From Methylosinus sp. H3A (GTDB lineage Bacteria > Pseudomonadota > Alphaproteobacteria > Rhizobiales > Beijerinckiaceae): a stretch of DNA of 64,000 nucleotides. This document shows, one piece after another, positions 55,618 through 64,000 of the stretch. The notes beneath the pieces were generated by a model, which was not told where the DNA came from, searched no databases, and worked only from the letters and a program-made list of their open reading frames with translations. The DNA lies in contig NZ_JADNQW010000006.1 in the NCBI RefSeq assembly GCF_015709455.1, positions 57,538 through 121,537 on the forward strand, in the 5' to 3' direction. The position numbers and the translations under genes are program-made. Numbering within the stretch: the stretch's first letter is position 1; every line of letters starts with the position of its first letter.

Positions 55618-56137
55618 ATGTGACACGTTCATAGCATACAATCAGCGTTCCATAATGAGCGTTCTGGGTCTTGCAAAGGTAGAGGTTTTGCAAGCACGAA
55701 ATTTGTCTCGGATCTGAATGACCGCAACGGGTCAGAACCGGCCAATCAGCGGCGTTGGCGCGTCGCATCGACCGCTATACAAATGGTGGGTGCCGATCTT
55801 AACCGGATCAATACGCGCTAACAAATCAACCTTTCGGCATTCTCCCGAACAACTCCAATTTGTCGGCGTTCTCACGAACGGCTCGCAAGAGCACGTGGAT
55901 TTCGATTTCAATCATAGCCAAAGCGAGAGGAGACCAGCATTCGTCGATGGCATCGAGGCGGGTCGCACGCCAGTCTTCGAGCTCTTGATGAAGCCTGACG
56001 ATGAACACGCCATGGAAGTGCGATTGTGGTGGCGCAACGACGGCCGGCGGATGCCGTACCGGTCGGAGATTTTGCTTCGAGACGCGGCGACGGCGAGTCG
56101 GCCAAAGTGAGATCGGCATATTGGCTGGCTCGTCTCT
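55618..56137. other. Region without a confident gene, left of IS21
   Basis: About 520 bases. Overlapping frames on both strands (55718-56110 plus; 55826-56119 minus) lack ribosome sites and recognisable motifs. Composition shifts along the stretch and it may be an old relic. Nothing firmer is supported. Confidence 0.35.
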
Positions 56138-56275
56138 CTAATAGCTGTCCTGGAAGCACCGGCGATTCAGTTCGTCAATTTGCTTTTTCAAGTCCACGAC
56201 GTCGACGCGCCTCTTCTCGAAGTCGGCTTGTATGCTTCGAAGCTCGGAAAGGAAGTCCGGCATGTCAATCGGCAT
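56138..56275 (-). CDS. Small coiled-coil protein next to the IS21 end
   Basis: The frame encodes about 45 residues (FLSELRSIQADFEKRRVDVV, then DLKKQIDELNRRCFQDSY). An internal ATG at 56263 is the likelier native start: with the IS removed, it sits just after the end of the small membrane-protein gene, in the same operon. The IS left end lies seven bases upstream of 56275 and probably cut its transcript. Confidence 0.45.
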   Translation of the reverse strand: MPIDMPDFLSELRSIQADFEKRRVDVVDLKKQIDELNRRCFQDSY

Positions 56276-56413
56276 CCAAAATTGACCCCCGATCGGCGTT
56301 CAAAATTGACCCCCATTTTTCATAGGGCGGAACGCGAGCGCTCGCCCCGGCGGAGCTGGCGGGGTTGCGCAGCCGGGGCGAGTGCGTTTCGGTTCGCGAT
56401 GTGATCGGGGGCG

Positions 56414-57140
56414 TCAGGCGCGGTTCTTGAAGCGCCAGCTTTCATTGCCGGTTTCGACGATGTCGCAATGGTGAGTGAGGCGATCGAGCAGCGCGCTGGT
56501 CATTTTCGCATCGCCGAACACGCTGGGCCATTCGCCAAAGGCGAGATTGGTGGTGACGATGATCGACGTTCGCTCGTAGAGCCGGCTGATCAGATGGAAG
56601 AGCAATTGTCCGCCCGATTGCGCAAAGGGCAGATAGCCGAGCTCGTCGAGAATGATGAAGTCCATTCTCGTGGATATTCCGCAAAGCGTCCCTGACGGCC
56701 TCCCCGCGCTTCAGTCTCGAGCCTAGTGACGAGCTCGACGGTATTGAAGAATCGGCCGCGTTTTCCTGCGCGAATGCAATTTCTGGCGATCGCTATCGAA
56801 AGATGAGTCTTCCCGTACCGGTTCCGCCGACGAGAACGCAATTACGTTGTTGGTCGAGGAAGCCGCCGCCGGCGAGATCGCGCACCAGCCCTTCATTGAT
56901 CGGCGTGCCGTCGAACTGAAAGCCGTCGAAGTCCTTCGCCAGCGGCAGTTTGGCGATCGTCATCTGATATTTGATGGAGCGCGCATGCTTTTCGGCGATT
57001 TCCGCCTCGAGAAGATCGCCGACGATGCGCGGCGGCTCATGCTGCCTCTTTATGCCGCTCGACATCACCTCGTCATAGGCGTTCCTCATGCCGAAGAGCT
57101 TGAGCTCTCCCATGAGATCGAAGAGCTTGGTGCGTTCCAT
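56414..57140 (-). pseudogene. istB: IS21 helper ATPase IstB, two frameshifts
   Basis: From 57140 the first frame reads MERTKLFDLMGELKLFGMR to VLVGGTGTG (Walker A). A shift near 56815 gives THLSIAIARNCIRAGKRGRF, and another near 56670 gives [20 protein letters not shown] (Walker B) to the end at 56414. All IstB parts are present across three frames. It would direct IstA to targets. The two indels are small, consistent with sequencing error. Confidence 0.85.
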
Positions 57141-58638
57141 CAGGCTGTTCTCCTCAATTGATCATAGCGGGCGCAGTCGGCGAGCGGCATGTGCAGCAGC
57201 GTCAACGACTCGGGCGTCGGGATCGTCGGCGGTGGCGGCGGCTCGCGCCGGCGGGCGAGAATGTTGAGAATGACGTCGGCGGAATGGACGCCTTGACTGA
57301 GCGCCTCGGCGCAGGCGGCCTCCACGGCGGTCAATCCATCATCGAGGACGGCGGCCAGAATCTTGACCATCTGGCGGTCGCCATCGTCGCTGCCGGCGAG
57401 CTTGCGCCGCACGCGTTCGATCGCTCCCGGCAACACCCAGTCCTTGAAGGGCGCGCCGTTCCGCAGCGCGCCGGGCTTGCGCGCGAGAACCGGCACATAA
57501 TGCCAAGGATCGAAGATTGTCGCGCCGCGTCCGAAGGCGCGAGCATGTTCGGCGACCACCCGCCCGTTTTGGCGAAAGACGACGCGGTCGGCGTAGGCGT
57601 GAATCTCGACCGGGGCGCCGACAGCGCTCGCATTGACCGAGTATTTATTATTGTCGAAGCGCACGAGGCAGGTCTTCGACACCGACGCCGTCAGCTCGTG
57701 GAATCCGTCGAACCGCCCGCGCAGCGGGACCAGCTTCGGGCGCTCTTCCTCGAACGCCTCCCAGACCGTCTTGTCCGCGATTTCTGGATGCGGATGCGCC
57801 TTGGCGTAGGTGACGCATTTATCGAGAAGCCAGGCGTTCATATCCTCATAGGTCTTGAACCGCAGGCGCGGCGTGAAGAACCGCTCCCGCGCCAGGCCGA
57901 CTTGATTTTCGACCTGGCCTTTCTCCCAGCCTGAGGCCGGCGTGCAGGCGACCGGCTCGACGAGATGGTGGCTGCACATTTGCGCGAAGCGACGATTGAA
58001 CTTGCGCTCCTTGCCGACGAAGATCGTCTCCACCGCCGTCTTCATATTGTCGTAGATGCCGCGCGTGCAGGCGCCCCTGAAGAAGGAAAAGGCGCGATCA
58101 TGTGCGTCGAAAACCATCTCCTGCGTCTCACGCGGATAGGCGCGAACGAAAAGCATGCGGCTGTGACACAGACGCATGTGCGCGACTTTCACGGTCGTCG
58201 TCACGCCGTCGAGCAAAACGATCTCGTGGCTCCAGTCGAACTGGTAGGCTTCGCCCGGCTCGAAGCTCAGTGGCACATAGGCGGCGGCTGTCAGCGAGCC
58301 TTGCTCGCTGCGCCATTTGCGCGCGTAGCGACGCACGGCGTCATAGCCGCCCGCGTAGCCCAGCCCGCTCAGATCCTCGAAAATGCGGATTAGGGTCAGC
58401 CGCTCGCGCTGCGCCTTCTTCTCGTTCTCCGCCAGAAACTCATCGAGCTTGTCCGACCAAGGTCCGAGCTTGGGAAACGGCTGATTGTCGCGCTCGTAGG
58501 CGAAGGAGGTTGCCTCGACCGCAGCGCCTTGCGGACCGTGTTCCGTGAAATGCCCAGATCGCGAACGATCTCCTTGATCGTCTTGCCCTTGACGAAATGC
58601 TCGCGACGGATTCGTCCGATCGTCTCCACAATCAACAT
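57140..58638 (-). pseudogene. istA: IS21 transposase IstA, one frameshift
   Basis: From the ATG at 58638: MLIVETIGRIRREHFVKGKT and IVRDLGISRNTVRKALRS (HTH). A shift near 58515 joins the long frame SFAYERDNQPFPKLGPW onward, with DDE-core pieces QFDWSHEIV, THGI-like IYDNMKTAV and EKGQVENQVG, ending at 57140. Its stop overlaps the istB start. Near-intact length suggests recent activity. Confidence 0.85.
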
Positions 58639-58731
58639 CCCCCACCGCCCGCCGTTTCAACCATTGCGGGCGGACTGTCCGGCCTTCACCTGAGGGGGTC
58701 AATTTTCGACGCTGATCCCCTCGTATGGGGG

Positions 58732-58842
58732 TCAAAGTTGCACGCCGAATAACACCGGCAATTGGCGACCGATAATGAAAGCGCCCACGACCGAGACCCA
58801 GTAGAAGAGGATCAATATCGTGGCTTGCTTGGTCGAGAGCAT
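58732..58842 (-). CDS. Small membrane protein whose stop codon comes from the IS21 end
   Basis: MLSTKQATILILFYWVSVVG then AFIIGRQLPVLFGVQL: one or two hydrophobic segments in 36 residues. The TGA stop is the first bases of the IS (TGACCCCC). Without the IS the frame would continue ILDAD before a stop overlapping the next small gene. So the insertion changed only the last residues. Start at 58842, 12 bases after the upstream stop. Confidence 0.55.
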   Translation of the reverse strand: MLSTKQATILILFYWVSVVGAFIIGRQLPVLFGVQL

Positions 58843-58853
58843 GTGTAAGGCCT

Positions 58854-59795
58854 TTAAACGGAGCGATCGAGCAGGTCGCTGTGTCGTTTCGTGGATCGAC
58901 GCCGCGCACGAATTTGTTCGATGAGACCCCACCTCTCCCAATCATCTTCGTTTCCTTTGAAATCCGGTGGCGGCAGCAAATTCGCCACGGCGTCCTCGGG
59001 CGGCCGTCGATAGCTTTCGAGCACGAGATCGGCGTTTGTGATCGCTCGACCAGCATCGTCGTGGGCGACTACATCGTCGCCATCATCGGAAACGTCACGC
59101 GTTGGAGCGGCAGCCACCGACGTTGTGTCGGGCGGAGACGGCTCGTCTCCCGCCTCCTCGAGAATACCGAGATCGACGAGAAGGATTTCCGAGAACAAGC
59201 AGGCGTTCATTAATTCGATCCAAGGAGGATTAGCCTCTATGTCGTGGTCTGAATCGGGGCCGGCCGGCGGCCAAGGCGTCGACTGAAGATCTCCGAGCAT
59301 CTCACGGACGGCGGGGATATCGCCGGCGCTCGGCGAAGCAGCCATGGCCGCTTGCTTTGCCGCATAGAACTCGGGCCGCGATCTCGCGCGCGCGGCCGCG
59401 ACGAGCGCCTTGACGGCTGCGGTGTCGAGCGACTGCTCGAGAGGAGGGTCGACATCATCGTCGTCGCGAGCGCGCTTTGCGCGATCGGAGACGAGCGCAT
59501 CTTTGCGGTTGAGCGTCTCCAAGAATCGCCACGACGGGCGAAACGAAACGACGGTTCTGGCTGAGATGATCGCCGGCCTGCCGGTCCGCGGATTTCTGCC
59601 TGGACGCTCGGATTTCGAACGCAGGAGGAAACAGCCGAAGCCGCTGAGTTTGACGTGCTTTTAATGCCGATCGCGCTAACGATTTCCGCGAACATTTTCA
59701 TCGATTTTCTTGGCGTCGTCGCGAGTGATTTTAGGGACCGCGTGGTATGCGGCGGCGGCCAGCGTATCGCGCGTAACAGTGTTCGACTTCTTCAT
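58854..59795 (-). pseudogene. HU/IHF-domain protein with long acidic C-terminus, frame broken near the start
   Basis: From the ATG at 59795: MKKSNTVTRDTLAAAAYHAV then PKITRDDAKKIDENV, an IHF-like start. After frame changes near 59690 and 59665 the strand reads [33 protein letters not shown], the DNA-binding arm of HU/IHF, and [13 protein letters not shown]. The same frame continues for about 215 residues of acidic, proline-rich sequence to 58854. Normal IHF subunits are about 100 residues, so the extension is unusual. It may be a plasmid nucleoid protein. Confidence 0.65.
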
Positions 59796-59934
59796 CGTGA
59801 AAAGACTGCTCCTATGAGGCCGCTCGCGGCGGACTTATCTGAATTTCCAGCCGGGATCTTGTAGCCAGGTTCGTAAGTCGCTTTTCCTTCCTTGATCGGC
59901 ACGCGCCAGACTGTGCGGCCACTGGGGTAGCAAT

Positions 59935-60709
59935 TCAGATTTGCGTTGGTGAGACGTTGATGTCCGAGCTCGCGGCTGTTGGCTGCGAAGCGGCGCTCGG
60001 CAATGGATCGCTGGACGCGATCGTAGGTGTGCCGGTGTCTTGTGTAGGCGATTGGGGGCAATCGTTCTGGCCAGATTTCTGATTAGAACATCCAGAAGCA
60101 TTGATCTTGTTTTGAATGGCGTTACCCATGAACAAATGCTCTGCCCGTTTCCATCGAGGTTTGCAGTTCGGTTCGCAAGCGTTGCGCGTGTTGCTCGAAC
60201 ACCGCCATTTCCTAGGCTCGGGCACTGCCCAGACGCCTGAAGGGAAGCCAAGTCTTTTGAACAAATAAGAGAACCAAATTGCGCGCAAGCTGCGACGGTT
60301 CCTTGCGTGACCGTATAGCCGTTGATGGACTGCCCGACTTGGGAGTTGAGTGTGTTGAAGGCGTTGCCTTGCGATGAAGGCCCGGCTTGCTGAGCCAGAT
60401 ATCGACCTGTTGTTGAAGAGACAAATTGAGATACTGGCTCGACGACATTCCTGCGGGAAGATTGCCACTCGTAAGCTGCAAGACTCCGAAATTGTTTCCG
60501 TTCGAGGCGCAGGTGTTCCCCCCGGACTCTGCGACGGCGGCGCCGCCCCATGTGCATGAGCTACTTTTCAATGCGTCGTCAGCATACGATGAATTTTGTA
60601 TAGCTTCCGAGATCTGCGCCGCATTGTAAGTGGCACAAGCAAACGCTGAACCGGAAGACAGGAGACACGCCATCATCAAAGCCGAAGCGCTGTGAGAGAA
60701 TGTTTTCAT
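59935..60709 (-). pseudogene. Secreted SLT-like (lysozyme-fold) protein, two frameshifts
   Basis: From the ATG at 60709: signal peptide (to SAFAC), then AAVAESGGNTCASNGNNFGVLQL, where ESGG plus GVLQL resembles the catalytic glutamate region of SLT-type transglycosylases. Shifts near 60395 (to QAGPSSQGNAFNTLNSQVGQ) and 60115 (to NAIQNKINASGCSNQKSGQ) carry it to a Ser/Pro/Thr-rich end at 59935. It is not the VirB1 gene (26.1 kb). About 140 bases to the next gene hold a further open segment (GYKIPAGNSDKSAASGL) that may belong to it. Confidence 0.55.
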
Positions 60710-60722
60710 TGTCGCGTCCCGG

Positions 60723-61276
60723 CTATTGCAGATTAATTGGGTCGCGCTGCCCGACTTCTCCGTCGTACACGACATCCGGGATCAGACGATGCGATTCCCG
60801 ATCGAAAGTGACGACTGTTTTGTATTTTTGATTCTGGTTTGAGCTGGCGTCGAAACCGTACGTGCCACGCACGGCGATAACCGGAAATTCCGGTAGCTGT
60901 TTGAGGATACGCAGTGAGCCTGCCCGAACTTCCGCGACTCGTGCAGGACAGTCTATTTCGTGGGAATGGCCTGCGCAGTGGCGCATCGAAAATTGAGCGC
61001 GGAGACCACGAGCGTTCGATCGCCGTCCTTGAAAGACGTCGTAAAAACCTCCGTAGACATTGGAAGCTTCAAGTTCGGCGTGATTCGGCGAAGTGCTTCA
61101 CGCTGCTTGACTAAGTCCGGCAGTTTGTCCTGCCAGATTTGCAACTGGATATCGCTCTCGGGTCGAGCGACGAGGTTCAAATCCTGTGCAAGAAGACGAT
61201 GCTTTTGTGCCTCTTCGGCGACGACGTTGGATGAGCCAAAAGTGGCGAGGATCAGACATGTCGAGGCGATGCACAT
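60723..61276 (-). pseudogene. Secreted protein of unknown family, one frameshift
   Basis: The ATG at 61276 has GGAAGGAG upstream. The signal peptide ends near NVVAEE. The first frame ends ATAQAIPTK; a shift near 60955 joins IDCPARVAEVRAGSLRILKQL, ending DPINLQ at 60723. The combined about 184 residues read as a periplasmic conjugation-type protein (FPVIAVRGTYGF, TVVTFDRESHRLIPDVVYD). It ends 14 bases before the SLT-like start, suggesting an operon. Confidence 0.5.
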
Positions 61277-61328
61277 AGCGAAACTCCTTCCAGAATTTCG
61301 GCGGCGTCGGCCATCGGCTTGGCGCGCG

Positions 61329-61367
61329 GTCAAGGCGCGCGGAGCGCGCCCACAGGGTCGCCTTGAC
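61329..61367. repeat. Inverted repeat upstream of the secreted-protein operon
   Basis: GTCAAGGCG (61329-61337) and CGCCTTGAC (61359-61367) are perfect complements, with a nested GCGC stem in the loop. It lies 53 bases before the downstream start and lacks a T-run. It may be an operator or mRNA hairpin. Confidence 0.5.
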
Positions 61368-61522
61368 GGCGCACGGGGCGATGGCAGGCTGCAAAATCGA
61401 AATCGAAGGGATGATGGCAGTCGCGTCGAAACATGATCGTCCTCCGAGCGCTCGGCGGCAAAAACGGCCGAGAAATAGCACGGGAGGCGATTCAACGCAC
61501 GCGCAGAAATTTTAGTGGAGGA

Positions 61523-62388
61523 TCAGGAGGCGTGGGCGAGCTGACGATCCTCATATTCGGCGGCGAAATCCTCGGCTCCGGTCTCGGGCGTCGCGATGTC
61601 GACGAGGAGGCGCGGATGCGCGGCGGCGAAGCGGTTGGCGCAGGCGATGCCGGGGCGTCGGGGTCGGCGAAGACGGTGACGCGCTTGACGCTCGCAGGAA
61701 TGGCGATCTTCAGCAGGCGTTCCGTTCCGAGGGTCGCCCAGGTGGGAACCGCGCGCATCAACATGGCGGCCCAGGCGGTTTCGAAGCCTTCGGCGACGCC
61801 GAGATGATTGGCGAGAGGGGCGAGCCGGAGCGCGCCGACGCCGAGCGGGCCAATGGTACGGCGGGGTTCGTCCACGTCGGCTTTGCGTCGGCCGCCGGGA
61901 TGGAGAAAGGTGAGCTGGACGGCGACGATTTCGCGCGAAGGCGCCTGAGCGGCGGCGACCAGGCAGGGGAAGCGTTCGCACCGGGAATATGGGTAGCCGG
62001 GCAGAAAGCGGATCGTGGGCGGGGGCGCGGCGCGAAAGCCTCTGGCCTGCAGATAGGTTTCCGCGATGGTGCCGGCGACGGGCCTTGCGGCGCGCCAGAT
62101 GGCGCGGGCGCCTTCCGAGGTCGTCCTGTTCTTGCTCGTTGCGGGGGCGGCTCTCTCCGCGGGAGGCGGAGGCGCGGAAAGATCGAGCTTATCGATCTGA
62201 GCGCGCACGTCTGCGGGGGCGCATCCTGCGAAGCAATGATAGACGAGGCCTCGATCTCCATCGGAGAGCGCGAGCGAGGGCCGAAGGTCGCCGCGTCCCT
62301 TTCCATGCTGAGGCACTGGGCAGCGGCATAGATAACCGGCGCCGGTCGAATGGCCACGAAGGCGCAGCGCAATGTCTTTTGCTGTCAT
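61523..62388 (-). pseudogene. TOPRIM/zinc-finger primase-like protein (DUF7146-type), one frameshift
   Basis: MTAKDIALRLRGHSTGAGYL and CRCPVPQHGKGRGDLRPSL carry a zinc-binding CHC2-like start. The TOPRIM part shows LGVAEGFETAWAA and VTVFADPDAP. Just after this the frame turns Pro/Ser/Arg-rich; a shift in the CCCC run near 61650 instead gives GIACANRFAAAHPRLLVDIA, ending at 61523. Such plasmid proteins resemble DNA primases and may prime transferred single strands. The start overlaps the vapC stop by four bases. Confidence 0.72.
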
Positions 62389-62818
62389 GTCTTCACCTGC
62401 TTCAAGTCTGTCTTGTCGAAATCATTCCCCTTGAAGAGAATCGGCTCCCGGTAGGCCTTGGCGACGGCATAGGCGAAGCAATCGCCGAGATTGAGGTCGG
62501 CCGGATGCGCGACGACGCGGCCGTAATTGGCGGCGGCGTCGACGGCCTTTTGGCCGATGCCGGCGAGGATGCCGACTTCGTTGGCCTCGACTTCTTCGAG
62601 CAGCGCGTCGACGCTCTGGATCGCGAGGGCGATGGCTTCGGCGCTGGTTTTCACTTTGCGCCGTTTCGCGCGCGAGGCGGCGAGCGAGACGATGGCCTCG
62701 AAGCGGGCGATGGGCGACACGAGCACTTTTCTCGAATGCTGCTCGATCGCATTCTCAAAGACTCGGCCTCTGGCTCTTCGTTGAGGATGGCGACGATCGC
62801 GGAAGCGTCGAGGAACAT
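62385..62818 (-). pseudogene. vapC: PIN-domain VapC-like toxin, one frameshift
   Basis: The ATG at 62818 shares one base with the vapB stop (TGATG). MFLDASAIVAILNEEPEA is the PIN start; one base added near 62765 gives VFENAIEQHSRKVLVSPIARFEAIV, then NLGDCFAYAVAKAYREPILFKGNDFDKTDL with the later acidic residues, ending at 62385. The combined 144 residues are normal. The toxin would be inactive as written. Confidence 0.75.
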
Positions 62819-63059
62819 CACACGCCCCACATTTCGTTGGTGAAGGCCTTCATGTCGAAGGCGGGGTCAGGCTCGCCGATGTCGGCGGCGATCAGCTTGG
62901 CGCGAGCGAGCCGCTCGCCGAGGGCTTGCTCTTGCGGCTTCGGGCGAGCTCGTTTTCGAGCGCCCGGCGAACGGCTTCGGTCTTGCTCGGCGCGCCGGTG
63001 GCTTCCTGCACCTGGGCGGCGAGCTTATCGACGGCGTCGTCTTTGATGTAGAGCGGCAT
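62818..63059 (-). pseudogene. vapB: VapB-like antitoxin, one frameshift
   Basis: MPLYIKDDAVDKLAAQVQEATGAPSKTEAVRRALENEL is the VapB/MazE-type N-terminus. The frame stops early after LAPS; a shift near 62930 gives QEQALGERLARAKLIAADIG and PDPAFDMKAFTNEMWGV, the toxin-binding end, stopping at 62818. Order and overlap with vapC are normal. Confidence 0.75.
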
Positions 63060-63243
63060 GGCGGTATATCCTTTTCGGAATATCCTTATATCCTAAAATG
63101 AATATACCAGCAATGCGCCCGCGCCCCGCAGAGACGGCGCGCGGGCGCAGGCTCCGGCCGAGGACGCGGGGGAGGACGCGCCGGAACCGAACTGCGGGCA
63201 GCACTATACATTATACTGATAGGTTCGAGAACGCCGCAGATCG

Positions 63244-63695
63244 TCAGCTTTGCAGGACGGAAAGCGGCAGGTCTTCGAGCTCGAGCTTGAAGCCGGAGGC
63301 GGGCGCCGATGATGACGTTGACGCCCATAGCGTCGGCGGGCGCGGGCTCGATGTCGGTGAACTGAGATACGGACGGGGCGGGCGACACGGATCGCCGACG
63401 CGAAATGTTCGATGGGGCGGAGCGGTTCCTCAACGGCGCCGTTGCGGGCTTCGGCAAGGATCACGGCGCGGCCGGCGTAGGGCTGAGGAGAGCTGTGCGG
63501 GACGTACCACAGGCCTGTCACTGGAGCGAGTAAGGCCTCTTCGTCGAGGTGGACGAAGTGCCGATCGTCGATCCAGACGCGATCGAGCAATTTGCAGCCG
63601 ATATGGTGGCGCAGGGCGGCGCCGACATTGGAGGGGTTGAGCCGCACCTTGCAGATTGTCGCGGCGGTCGGATCGATCAGATAGGCGGTGAGCAT
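63244..63695 (-). pseudogene. DUF3846-like small protein, at least two frameshifts
   Basis: MLTAYLIDPTAATICKVRLN and LLDRVWIDDRHFVHLDEEALL, then YAGRAVILAE, resemble DUF3846-type proteins of plasmids and phages. After about 63420 the sequence needs a shift to SQFTDIEPAPADAMGVNVI and another near 63310 to SGFKLELEDLPLSVLQS, ending at 63244. Function unknown; family match is tentative. Confidence 0.45.
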
Positions 63696-63761
63696 GGCGA
63701 TGTCTCGCAAAATTCGGGATTGGCGGGGGCGAGCGGCGGCGCGAGGCCGCCGCGTTTGGCG

Positions 63762-64000
63762 TCATGCGTCGATGAGCGCGAGCGCCTGCTTGCGGCAGCG
63801 CTCGGCGGCTTCTGTGAGGCTCGCGCGTGCGAGGCCGGCGAGGCGCGACTGCGGCCAAGTGGCGATTTTCGCGAGCAAGTCCGCGAGGGCGAACAACTGA
63901 AAGTCTTCGGCATTCATGCCGCTGATAGCGAATTGATCTTGCAGCTCGATGGCTGCCGCGAGGTTGACGTGTTGGGTTCCCTCGTCCTCGAGGCGTGCGA
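63762..64000 (-). CDS. Helical hypothetical protein (5' end outside window)
   Basis: The frame is open from the right edge to the TGA at 63762-63764, 78 codons: HVNLAAAIELQDQFAISG, then DFQLFALADLLAKIATWPQS and LARASLTEAAERCRKQALAL. An internal ATG at 63918 could start a 51-residue form, but coding quality continues upstream. No family was recognised. Confidence 0.5.
   Translation of the reverse strand, partial: ARLEDEGTQHVNLAAAIELQDQFAISGMNAEDFQLFALADLLAKIATWPQSRLAGLARASLTEAAERCRKQALALIDA

Larger units (their letters stand above)
56283..58734 (-). mobile_element. IS21-family element (istA-istB)
   Basis: Both ends carry TGACCCCC at the very tip and a second TTGACCCCC copy inside (left 56283 and about 56306; right about 58689 and 58734), the multiple terminal repeats typical of IS21. 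The interior holds istA and istB on the minus strand. No clear target duplication was seen. It lies between two small genes of the same orientation. Confidence 0.85.

Noticed and set aside
55718..56119. Genes on both strands left of IS21
   Set aside because: Neither frame has a ribosome site or recognisable motifs, and they overlap completely.

Overview
The window reads as a conjugative plasmid, or an integrative element of plasmid origin, from a high-GC alphaproteobacterium, most likely of the order Hyphomicrobiales (Rhizobiales). The signs are a strawberry-notch/ParB/DUF932 block, an RHE_PE00001-type gene, a RepC-family initiator with a counter-transcribed RNA, a complete VirB-type secretion operon, a MOBP-like relaxase with MobC, and DUF7673 and DUF7146-type plasmid genes. 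No tRNA, rRNA or CRISPR array was seen. Species cannot be fixed from the sequence.

Layout. 1-7.05 kb (minus strand): a partial strawberry-notch helicase/methylase, a large ParB-like protein and a DUF932 protein, each preceded by the same two-box leader. 7.4-19.1 kb: a defence island with an OLD-family nuclease, a nuclease-STAND ATPase, and a tightly overlapping four-gene operon (DNA methyltransferase, PD-(D/E)XK protein, DEAH-type helicase, GIY-YIG protein). 19.2-21.1 kb: a tyrosine recombinase and a Phd/VapC-like toxin-antitoxin pair, then a 12-bp palindrome. 21.2-25 kb: a plasmid HTH protein, a SRAP protease, a DUF7673 gene without a clear start, and a partition locus (repeat array, ParA, ribbon-helix-helix partner, small membrane protein). 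25-39.1 kb: the VirB1-VirB11/VirD4 transfer apparatus. 39.2-43.5 kb: lipoprotein, relaxase, MobC, a probable oriT with direct repeats, and an Stb-like stability operon. 43.8-50.6 kb: SSB, an IS66 element, repC with its antisense RNA, a small HTH regulator and a secreted protein. 50.7-55.6 kb: accessory genes (DUF5677, lipoprotein, HEPN-like, DUF3800, AlbA_2). 56.3-58.7 kb: an IS21 element. 58.7-64 kb (minus strand): plasmid backbone genes including an HU/IHF-domain fusion, secreted proteins, a TOPRIM protein and a VapBC pair.

The most striking overall pattern is in reading-frame integrity. Almost every gene before about 38 kb is intact. After that point most longer genes (VirD4, relaxase, MobC, both Stb genes, SSB, IS66 TnpC, RepC, DUF5677, IstA, IstB, the IHF fusion, the SLT-like protein, the TOPRIM protein, VapB and VapC) can only be read by switching frame one or more times, often at short homopolymers and sometimes with a second switch restoring the frame. 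This looks more like indel error in part of the assembly than like independent decay of every gene, but sequence alone cannot settle it. Coordinates for these genes give the span of the reconstructed reading.

The genes fit a self-transmissible plasmid: RepC replicates it, ParA with its RHH partner and the Stb genes keep it, the toxin-antitoxin pairs and defence island favour its retention, and relaxase, MobC, VirD4 and VirB proteins move it.
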